From: Xenopus tropicalis
Taxonomy: Eukaryota > Chordata > Amphibia > Anura > Pipidae
Assembly: GCF_000004195.4 (NCBI RefSeq)
Contig: NC_030679.2
Span: forward strand, 35,949,712-36,013,711
Direction of reading: 5' to 3'
DNA: 64,000 bases
The notes below the pieces were generated by a model. That model did no database searches. It was not told where the DNA came from and saw only the letters and a program-made list of their open reading frames with translations. Numbering within the stretch: position 1 is the first letter of the stretch; every line of letters begins with the position of its first letter. Shown piece after piece: positions 33,901 through 46,300 of this stretch. The translations under genes and the position numbers were made by a program.

Positions 33901-36900
33901 AAGTTACGAGAACTGCAAACATTTTACATGGGTTGGAAGGAAGCAAAGCATTTGTTCATATTTGGGTGGGGGGAAAATACATTTTCATAGTGTAAGCAAT
34001 AAAATCCATCAGTGTTACAGGTAGAGGATTAATATCAATCTAGCAGAAATCTCAGAAGTAAAGACTGGACTGTTGAAGAAACCACGTGGCTGACAGGTAA
34101 GCTTTTCTAAGCATGAAGAGAATGGCATTAGAACTATTACAGTTTTCTGCCTCACTAATTAACATAACACTATTGTACTGAACAAAAAAGACATTATTTC
34201 TTTTGACAATTGAATCTCTTAAAGTAACCCTACTATCGCCATCAGTAAACCTCACCAGATCTTGCTATGCCACTGTCTCTGTCATCTTTAAATCCTCTTC
34301 CAGGCATGTCCATAGGATTGCTGTGGACTAGAATAAAAAAAAAAATTACTGTGAAGAATAAACAGATAAAACGTGTAACATAAATACCTGGTGCGTGCTT
34401 ATTTTATCTTCTACTTACTTTGTGAAAGTTATCATTTTCAGTGGAGCACACATAATTTAATCACAATAACTAGAGTTTTGGAATTGTCATGCAAACCAAC
34501 CACCAAAAGCTGTTCCCTGCTGAAAAATGACTACACTTTCCAAATTCATCCAGCAAACAAAGAAATAATGCTCCAATGAGGATTTTAAGACTATGACTTG
34601 TTAAATTTTAGTTTTTAATTTCATGAAGGTAGCAATTCCACAGGCATAAAAAATAAGTGCATATTATTGAAAGTGTAATTCAGGTTGGCGAGAGCATAAG
34701 TTGATTGGAAATAAGGCTTTAATAAAAAAAATGTGGAATGCGTATCTTAGGTTTGCATTTGTTAAGGAAAGTCTTAGCTTGTTCAGCAGGGATTTTAATA
34801 TCTGAAATGACAGGTCATGTGCTTGTGTGTGAATCAGGACTGGCAAACACAGTATTCTGGAAGCATGCAAGTTTCTTCTGATAGTTGTGCTCAGCTCTGG
34901 AAATAAGTTCCTGTTCTATTGTCCCAGGGCTACTAAATCATACTAAAAATGTTGTGCTAAGCTAAACCTACAGATTTTTTATTTCTGCCTCAAAACCCAT
35001 ACAGTAATAGTGACACTGGTACTATACTAAGGGGAATGAAGAATGCTGGCTCCTGCTTATAATCAGTCAGGGTACAAGAGGGGATATCTTGGCTATTTCT
35101 CCTGAATCCTCCCATATAACTGTGGCCTACCAAACAATTCACCAATCGGTATCCAGGCTACAAAATGAATTGCTGTACTGAAAAACTGCTAACAGAGATA
35201 ATATGCTACCTCAGTGGTGGTTAAGACGTTACAAGCCTGGCTCCATTTCTGGCAGTGACTGTTGGGTTAATTCTTTGTGGCTTTAGGCAAGATGCCCATT
35301 TCTTCTTCCTTCATAGATTTAGACCATAAGCTCTAAATGGCAGGGACTTACCGTGTCTAAAAACAAGTGTAATGTGGTGCATGCAACTTCTAGGGCCATA
35401 TAAGAATAACATATAAGGTATATTGTAGGAAAAAAATCATTACATAATAATAAAATTAGAACTCAGTTCCAGTTAGAACAAGTACCTTTCACTTATAACT
35501 TGGATGCTTGTTTATTTTCTTAGTCAGTCCTACTTCCAGAGCTGAGCCCTAAGAGATCATGCACTGGTGTATACACACATACACACACACTACACTAAGC
35601 CTCACGCAGCACACCTGCAAAGAAAGAGGCACTCCTGATCAGACGGAGCGGACCCTGCTCTGAGAATGCCCGTCTGGGGCTGCAAAGCTGAGACAGACCT
35701 ACATGTTGAAGTGTAAAATATACAGGTAAAAGGATAAAGGTTAGCAGAACAAAATATAGCCTGAAGGAGCAATAAACCGTGGAGAAAAAAAATGGGTTAT
35801 TGTTAGACAGACATGAAAACGAGTACAAGAACTCTGGATAAGTGGCAGAAATCTCTAACATTAATTGCTTTAGCAAGGCACAAATGGTTATTGCCTTTCT
35901 GCCAGCTGCAGTAGAGTACAAGCTTTTACACGTGTACTTACTAATGCATGGCACTTTGGCACAGCACTGTAGTTGGACACTATGATCATTTTGTTGGCCG
36001 TTTTGATCCAGAAAAGCAAGAAAGGTCTTTCCATAAAGCCTTCTGGACGGCAGAACAGATGCCCCAAAATTATTTTTAGCTATCTCTAATTATATAATTT
36101 TATAGAATAATGAGCAAATCATTCCTTAAACAAAAATACAAATAAGAGACATTTTAAACAAAATGCTTAAATGCCAAAATTAATGCAACTCTGCTCACAC
36201 TTCAACAAAAACCCAACTTATTCAAGTATCCAAATACCAGTCTGGTTGGCATAATTTTCAGTGTTTTCGTGTGCACCCAATTTTTGTGCACCCACTATTG
36301 ACACAGGGTGCTATGGGAATCCTGGAGCTACAGCACAGAGGGGGCAGTAGCTGCAGGGTTCCTCTGCATCACTACGAGCACAAACACTTGATATAGAGCA
36401 GGAGAAAGGCAACAGCTGCAAGCACATCTGTACGGAAGTGCAAGGAGCACATTTTAAAGCAAGTACCCTTAATGAGTTTGGTTTACATGCAACTGACTGC
36501 AGGGAAATTTGCACAACTGTGCTTGCTGTTGTAACAGGCACCTATATTGTTTATATCTAGGGCTTTAAGTAAAAGACTATAATAAATAATGGTGCATCAT
36601 TTATTGAAATGGTCTATCCTCCAAGGTCATCTGAATTAAACAAGAAAAGGGAATACAACACAAAACATTAATTATGCATTTGCCTTGAATTTTTTAAGGG
36701 CAAGACAAAATGGATTTTCTGGTGAACCATAAAATAACATAATCAGTTAAAAAACCCTGAATACATATGTTGTTTATACATGTTCTCTAGCTTCTTCTAC
36801 CACATAGACATTAATAAAAATAGTCTTCACCCACACCAACAAATAATGAAACCCCACTGTAAAATAAAAGATACTTTAAGTTGCCAAGTAGTTACATGAC

Positions 36901-39900
36901 CACATAAAAGACAACAGGGTAAATATATATTTAATACTTCTTTCTTCAGTAAGATCTTACCCAATACCAGTTATGGTAATGTCTTACTGGAAACTGAACT
37001 GCTGATCACTTTAAAACTTTTTAAATGTACATTAATTACATATACAAAATATAAAATAATACATAGAACATCTTGGCTAACTCAAGACCCACATGTAAAA
37101 TCATACATGGTGCTTTTTGACTAGCTCAAGACCACCATGGACTTTTTGTGTGAAGATCTAAAGATGCCCCCAGTAGCTCCCCATCTTCTTTCTGCTGAAT
37201 CCCAACATATGTTCTAGGCTGCTGTCAGTTACCTGAGCTTAGGAACAAACTCACATACAATATATATAACATGTAAACGTCACTATACAATATGGCGGAC
37301 TTCAGTAGACAACCTTGAAGGCCTGGAACATTACAGTTATAGGTCTGCTGAACCTCTGGGCAAGTATAATAAATGCAGTATATAAATTACATCATTTCTG
37401 AACACTAATGCACAATTCATTTGTAAAATGACAGTACCTATATTCCCAAGAAGCCCATTCATGATGCTGCTGTTATCTGCCTTTAAGGTGTTTTGATCCT
37501 GGTTGATGAACTCAAAGCTGTCTTGAAGTCTGGAAGAGAATAATACCATTTACTAATGTCAGAAGAGATTTATATAAATCACATCATACTTAGTTTGACA
37601 ATGATTTGCAGAGGGCTACTCTGTGACTTTTTTTGCAGCTATTTGTTAATCAAAATTATAGCCATTCACTCGCATTAAGGGGTTCCTTATTGCACTACTG
37701 TAGATACACATGCAAATAATGGAAACATTTATTTTGTGTTTATTAAAGGGCAAAAAACCTTCTCATTGGTACCATTTTTCTTAAATCTGTAGATATTTTC
37801 TTTATATCTGTAGATCTAAAGTAAATACAATCTGAAACCCCAAATCCCACTTAATTGAATACAAATGTATACAGAATACTTCAGGCAAAATCTTGCCTGA
37901 AAATCTAATGCCAGATATCATCAAGATTGTATATGAGTGTTAATGCAAGGTAACTACAACAAATATTTATACAATTGTTTATATATTTTGAAGCCAGGTA
38001 AGGTTCACATGGATTCTGTGCACTGCAGTCTAACCACCCTTTTAGATACATTTAAAAATGGTAATTGCTGAATTTTAGATAAACCGCTTTAATTCAATAT
38101 GTCAGCTCCACAGATTCTTCTGTCATTTAAGTGGACATTAACCCTTTGGCACCTGTGCTGCCTAGGGATGATAGTGAAATATAATTCAACATATTCAAGA
38201 TTTGCTGCACATGTACTTACGCATTAAGACTTCCACAGATACTACTCCCAGTTCGTGCAGTAAATACTTTGCTTAGCATAAGCTGGGGAGGAGATCTACA
38301 AAATTAAAATCAGGATATCAATGAATTGAACTTTGGTCACTGGTGCAACAAAACTAGATTCCTGAAAATAAAGACGGCATATAGACTGTTACATTGTTAT
38401 ATAACCACAGACTTCACATATCTAACCAGAAAATAAATGTAATCTACAAGAAGGCTTTGTCGGGTCACCAGTCCACTTTTAGTCACAGACTCAATACAAC
38501 TTATTTTATGTTAGAACTGTAAGTAACCGGGAAGGACAATACAAAGCTTGCAGAGTATACAATTTACCAGCACAGACAGATTTTAAATTATTTCCTATTA
38601 AAGGAAATACAATGAGAAGTAATTATTAAGAGCAACGTGTACATTATAAGTTAACTAATTTACAGGGGATAGCATTTATGTTGCCTGAGTGAACTAATCA
38701 CTTTCTAACACTGAGGCAACATGAAATCTATCCCACGCGAATTAAACTCTGAGAATTACATATTACACTTACCGTATTTGGTGTATTTTCAGAGTGGAAC
38801 CTTTGTAACTCATGGCTACTGACCCAAACATCATCTCTCCAAGCATGCTGGCATCAGCAGGGCACCGAGATCCCTGTCAAAAAGATTTTTATTTTTAATG
38901 TGCTTAAACAACACTTGGAAAAAACTGTCAGAGTTGGAAATTCTCCTGTGTTTTATTTATCCAGTTTACATTTTGGGCGATAGACTAGCCCCCAGCAAAT
39001 CTAGTTTAATCTAATGCAATCAAATTTTGATAATGATATTATTGTTGCAGGGAATTCCCTAAGGCCTACAGGGCAATTTTGTGAGCTGTGTTTTTTGGTG
39101 TGGTGCCACCAATCACTGTGTTGAATGGTAAACATCCGCTAAACTCTGGCAATTTCCAGCATGTTTGGTTCTCTTTTGAAAAACAGGCTGTGTGCCATTG
39201 GCCTTGCAGAACACTGTTTAGGCACTGTACCGTTTAAGTTCAGATTTCTTTTTTAAACTGGAAACACAGGGCAATGCATTTTATTACAAACTGATCCAAA
39301 CTGATCACAGAATTTCATCAGAGAATGCACTTAAAGGTTAAACTGTCTTTACCATCAACATTTCCGATTTTTCCTGCAGAAGGTTTATCCCCGCTGCAAA
39401 AAAATGAATTGCAATGCATGTCTATGGTAAATTCCTGCAACTCAAAAACATTTATTTTCATTTATCAACAGCCACATTGATAAATACCTTAACCATGCCT
39501 TAATCAATTAAGACATCAGAAATGATTCACAATTTATTTATATTAACAGTTTTATTTACAATTATTAGTTTATTTTTGCTAAATTTGCCCCATGATTAAT
39601 TTTTTTTTTACTTGCTGTCCATTTTGTGACATAAATGTATTTTATAAACTGTCATTCCTGGGTAATTCTGGCAATCACAGTTCACACACACACGTCTTAC
39701 CTGTTTTTCAAAACACTGAGACAAGAATATTAACATTTGAAATAACAGTTTATTTTGCTGCCAATATAGCAATAACTAATAATGTTAGGAAGCATTTCTG
39801 TTATGTTGTAGTCCTGTTTATCTGAAAGCCCTTTTCAATGGTGTGAATTTTTATTCATGAGACAGGTATTTATTGAATTTACGCTATCATAATCACTTCC

Positions 39901-40305
39901 ACTTAGCCCTGCAGGAGACACTGAGGCACAAAAAGTGGGTCTCTCTTTCTCAAGCAAGCACTCCGAGCAGAGGAACATGCACCCCAATTATGTCTGAACA
40001 AGCAAATTACAGAAATGCACAGTTCCTGTTAGCATACAATTACACAGACAGCAGCGGCAGCAGGTTGACTGTGATATTTTAGGGATAGTGAAATATAAAA
40101 CACTTGTCATCCCTGCAAGTTAGCTTGACAGAAAGAATATTTATTTGTGTCAGATGACTACCTTCTCCTCTGGCCAAAATCCCTTCTCTTATGTAAAATG
40201 TAACTCAAGCCAAGTGAGGAGATCCCAGCCAGGCAGCAAGTGGAACAAGTCAGTCACATGCAATTGTCAATTTAACTCTTCTTTGCTTCTGTGGGATGGA
40301 GAGGG

Positions 40306-40347
<42 letters not shown>

Positions 40348-43300
40348 ATTATCCCAATTCCAATTTCCCAAAGAGGAAAATGTACTGGTGGCTATTAATA
40401 GAGGCATGCAATTAGTAGAAAATAAATGCATGCTGGACTACATTGATTATACCACTGGAACAACCTGATTAACCAAACAGCAATTACAATTACCTTTTAA
40501 ATGCAAGGTTTAAGCCAGGGCTGGTGCATATTTGAATATATCACAATTACTGTAAAATGTAACAATTGCTAGATCAGTTAAACAGATCACATAAGCTAGC
40601 TTATCACCAGCCCCTCAGGACCTATACTGTAGTACAGCAAGAGCAAAAGAGCCCAATATTGCCTGTGGCTTGCAGAAGGGGTTACCTGGTACTTTGGGCA
40701 CTGCTCTTTAGTGTCAGATGCCAGGGAGTTTGTTGAACTGTCCAAAGATGTCGAGCTGTCCCCTCCTGGCTTGAGCTGGCAGCATTTCCCCAACACTTTC
40801 ACCTGAGCATCAATCACAAGTTTCTACAGAGGAAAGACAGAAAAACATAATCTTTCAAGCACCAATAGTCTTGGCATATTTGAACTCACACACAGAGGGA
40901 TTTAATATATATTGATCCCTTTTACCGTTTTAGTTGTATTGTTACAGTTCAAAACAAGAAAATATAAGGATATCTTAATGTGCATGAATATGCTCCTCTA
41001 TATGACCAGATGTTTAAAACCATCATGTGCTAATGTACCAAAAGCAATATATAAACATATACAAACAATACATATAAACAATAACAACACTGAGGCATGT
41101 ATACAGGAGCACAAAGACTCTCTGTATATAAATGCCTATGTCCACCTCTTCTTTTATTTATTATTTATTCACTGACCAACAGTTCAAAGATAACCTGTTT
41201 ATTCATGGATGCTGCTAATGTAAAAAAGACAAGATATTTCTGCATTTTTGTTATATGATCTGTTTTAGTTTAAAGTTGCAGTTCCCCTTGCAAACACATT
41301 TTCCAGTGCAGTTGTTTTTAAACAGTACATCAGAAATAATGACTTCTATAACTGTTTTCTGCATGTTTTTTTGCAGTTTTTAAAAATGGACTTAATGGAT
41401 TTAATTTTCAACACCATGGTACCGGGAGCGGCATACCTTACTTGTGCCAGCCCCCTACACAAAAAACTTCAGAGAGGCCTGGAACAAAGCAGCAAACCCT
41501 ACCTGGCCCCCATTCCTCCAACCACTTATGTACAAATCCCTGCTCATCTGTCACTGTTCTCACAAGGCAGATTTTGGGCACAATACACATATAAAACCCC
41601 CAAATGGCCAAAATTCTTAATGTGGAAGCTAATTATGTTACTACTACATACTGGACAACCTAGGCAAAGTAAACACATAGTATGAGAGCATAATGGTAAT
41701 ACTTGAGTAGGGGCTGAAGGTTCAATAGTTTAATGGTTTAAAGTCAGCTCTCCTCCAGCCAAGGCTACATTTCTCACAGTGCCTAGCCTGCGTCTTCAGA
41801 AATGACAATACTCAGTGAAAAGCATGTAACGATGGGACGGAAATGTGGAATATGGAGAAACATAGACAAAACGAGTAATGAAAAGAATGTGTTACATGCT
41901 GGGAGATATGGTAAGGGACAAAGAATGGCACGTGGGGGCAAGGGCAAAAAATAGAAAAAGACAAATAAAGAATTCTTGCAAACCCAGAACAGCGAACTGG
42001 AAAACACCATAGGACATTCGAGAATTAGTGAGCATGTTTTGTAATGTGTATTTATACACACAGCAAAGAACAGATTTATGCAGAGATAAACAATGTAATT
42101 CATCAGCCATAATCACTGTATTAGTTGTGATGATTCGTGACAAGTAACTTTTAAGCTGCATAAAAATATAATTCACTTAATGATACTTTGTAGAAAATAT
42201 ATGCCATTACCAACAACAAGAAAGAAAATAAACAGCAATCAGAATAATATGCAACATTAGACAGTCATGGCAGCTTTGACAGATCTATTAGCAAAGCTGC
42301 CTCTCTAGTTACAGAGCAGCCAACTTTGATACCCATGCAAAATGTCACTTGACCATCTTATTTTTGAGATAAAGTTGACCTTGAGTGCAAAAAGTCCTTC
42401 TTGTTAACCTGACATCTCTGCCTGCTGAGCATATTAAATGCCACTAACGAAGCATTTCTTTGACATTACATGATCTCATGTATTCTCTGTAAAGGTGTAC
42501 ATATCCTTGGGCATCTTTTAAAACTAGCACAAATGTTCTAGGTACATTCATTTATTATACACATAATCACCACGACCAAAGGAATATAGAAGCCTCAGGT
42601 TTGCAATTCATGCTGGGTCTGAGGTTCGGACCCCCCCAAAAAACCCAATGGTTAAGAAACCGTAGACCCCAATGACTATATACAACATACATATATATAC
42701 TATATAACACAATATTCTTAACACTTCACTACCTGCCAAAGTCTCTGCACAGTTTTCATAGATTTAAATTGGCTGATGATCCTGTAGTACTATGTACCAT
42801 CATCACAGGGATCCCAAAGTTTGAAACCTACAAGTAAGTAGTAGTTCTCAGATAGTTGTTGCTTGTTATAATACAGTTTGCACTTCCTCTGTCATTTGCA
42901 ATAACAGTTAGACTATGCAGCAACACAGATATATTTACAAGAACCTGGAGAGCACACTTAATTTGCAGTGAAGTAGTGTAGTTTTATTGAGATATCTTAT
43001 AGCACTACATGTTTCGGCTAAACAGCCTTCCTCGGGTGCATGCATATGCAGCAACACAGAGACAGTTTTGAGTAGATCACATCACCTTTATATAATAGGC
43101 CTAATAGTTCTACACGGTACACATTCAGGACAGGTGTCTATTCTACATAAGGTATTTTGATAAAACTGTTAATAAATGATAAATATGGCTGGGTTTCATT
43201 TGTTGCATTCAATTAACAAATGAGTAATCCTTGGCCAACAAAAAATGTCTGCTAAAAATTCGCACTTCTTATTTCAGTCAATTGGAAAGACATGAGGTCA

Positions 43301-46300
43301 TCCCGGCCGTGGAACAGCTCTAAAGCTGCAGCACCCTAACCACAAGTGGGAGTCAAGACAGACTCTCTAACATCAAATTACAGCCAGACAATGACAATAG
43401 CTTTATAAAAAGAATACATTTCTTATAAGTTAGTAAGGACAAGGAAAGGCAAAATATCCCGCTGTCATTTGGCCTGCGCATCATTAATAGTTGATTGCTC
43501 ATAGTGCTGCCCTTACTAGGCCCAGTTCAGTTCTCACTTCCAATTGTACCTTATTCCTGTATGCAGCAGCTAACAAGGGAGTGCTTCTTTAACCCATGAG
43601 GCACAGGTTCTGGGCCAAACTATTATTACACCAGCCTTGTGCCAAATAGCACTAGTTAGCTTGAAATATGCACAACATTTAGTCTGTACAAGGCTGGTAC
43701 CAGGGAGAATGCCTTTAATGGGTTGCTATAAGGCAGAGGTCCCGAACCTTTTTTTTTTTTTTTTTTTTTTTTAAACCTTTTTTACGTTTAAATGTAAAAA
43801 ATGTTAGGGAACAATGAAAGCATGAAAACATTTCCTAGGGGGTGACCAATAAAGGCTGTGATTGGTTATTTAATAGCCCAAAGATGACTGGCAGACTACA
43901 GTACACATGATCTTTATGCTTCCAAATCTTGTCTTTAAGTCAGAAAAAATTAAAACCTGCTTTGAGGCCACTGGGAGCAACATCAGAGAGGTTGGTGAGC
44001 AGCATGTTGCTCATGAGCCACAGGTTGGGGACCACTGCTATAGTGCACACACTACTTTACAATACTGGTTTCAAAAGTTTTTTCCCTGGGCCTGTACACC
44101 TTTTAGAAAAACAACACCGCCCATGGAATCACACTGCCATGTTACTTACATTTCCCAGTAGTCCCTGGCACGTGCACAGTAGAGTAAAATCAAGAATATG
44201 TATTTTATATCACAAACCCAAGCTGGGGGAGCTAACTCCCTGGCCCAGGGGAAAAAAAACTTTTATTTTTGGCACCTTCATTAACCTTTCCTTGCCATTT
44301 ATAGGGTTGGTCATCTTTAAATTAAGAATATCAATTTGCAATTGGTCTTATTTTAATTTGTGGTTTTTCCTGTAGTACCTCTCCAAAGCTTTGAGGAATC
44401 TGTGTCTGCATATTCAATAATAATAGCAAATGTTTTGCAGATTGTACTTGTATGGTAACCTCACTGCGGTAGGTTGAAAAGAGCCAAACAATCAATTTAG
44501 TGTTAAATACTGCTAATATTACTTACTGTCTGTCCCTGCTGTTATTAAAAGATATAAGGAAAGAAGTATTAAAGAATCATGACTTAATTGACGTTACCCA
44601 TGAATCACTACTCTTCTGCAACTTGCACAGTTGAAAGGAATGCACACACTGTAGTAAGAAATTCCAGCATTACAACTCTGATAAAAAGACACATTTCATT
44701 ATAACTATATGAGTCATTACATTATTGGCTACTCCCAGAAAGTCACAAATTAAACATACATACATAGAAAACACAAATATCCTGACCACAAACAGTTAAA
44801 AATGAAGTTGAAAACAGCAATCTGACGTTAAGTGATATTAATGTATGCCGACTATGCTTGTTCATTTATAAGAGAATGTGTTTACAGTTTGCTCACAAGA
44901 TAGCCTTATAACTTGACAGAGAAAAACAGGGAGGAGTGTGCGGGAGTCATATGATTGCACTATAGACTTGTGAAGTAAAACTGCAGTTTATCTCTGACCC
45001 AACAAACAAGCTTTCTGGCTCGGCTCCGTCAGGCATGTGACAGAAACCACGCTGATTCCGCTGGCGACCAGCACCGTGTAGAAACAAACCACACACTCTT
45101 CATCCAAGATAAAAAAAAAAGGGGGGGGGTTTCAAGTTCCTTATATAAACACAGTTTGGAAAACAAATTTTAGGTAGGAAAATTAGGCGCGTGAAAGGTT
45201 TTCATGATTTTTATTGTAACTTTTCCAATAAAAAAAAACAGACAAAATGCTTGGAATCTAGAAAGCTTAATGCTTGGGGCTGGATAATAAGGTGGGTCAC
45301 CATCTAGGATATGGGACCTAAACCCCAAAAAATACATTGATAGACTTGGGAATGCTTCTCTGAGCACTTTTTCTATTTACATTTATTTTACCGTTTAGTG
45401 GATATTTATTTGAACTTTGCTACTGCTCCAGTCACCCACAGTAACCAATCAGCAGGTAGCACTTACTGGATATTTGTTTAAAAACAAACATCTGATTGGT
45501 TCTTATGGGTGATTCGACCTGTACAAGCATAAGGGGGCTCATTTATGGTTTTTTGAGAATCGTCTTCAAGTAAATCAATAGCAGAAAATGTGAGTCAGTT
45601 CCTGAACTCCTTTTTAATGCAAGTGATTGCTTTTGTATTTTTCCCTGATACTATTTTACAAAACCCTTTTATTTTTTCCACCAGTGGGTTTTTTTTTTTT
45701 TTTTGTTAAAACCTGGCTTCAAAATGAGGTTCACTTACTGCACTAAGTGTGGGAGTGCTGCTTTTTCCTCAAACCTCTGATATAAAATCACAACGGCCAT
45801 AGTTTATGAAGAAATCCTTTTAACTTTAAAGGGAAACTAAACTCAAACATGGGTACTCTACAGAAGTGCTCAAAGAGGCACAAAATTACATGAATTTTCT
45901 ATTTTCTAAAATATTTGCTTTATTTTTTTTAAGTATGTTCACACGTACAACACACAAAAAAGTGAGATGGTACAACTAAATATAGCATTTGTAGAGTAAT
46001 CTTCTCCAGTGTAATTGTTTTACTGTTGTTTTGGATGTCAGCACATCCACTCTATTTTACAAAGTTTCATAGTGTGGTTAGCAGGTACTTAAATAATCAC
46101 TATTATTTACACTGTGCTTCAGAAAAACTACTAAAGTTTATATAAATACTCTGCTGTGTAGCCATGGGGTAGCCATTTAAGATGAAAAAGGAAAAAAAAG
46201 GCACCGATTACATATAAACTCTGTATAACACCATTGTATTCAACAGAACTTATTTACTATGTAACCTGAGCCTTTTTCAGATTGAATGGCTGTCTCCAAT

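Noticed and set aside
41371..41685. 104-codon plus-strand frame in fnip1 intron 2
   Set aside because: No resemblance to a known protein and no splice or promoter context.
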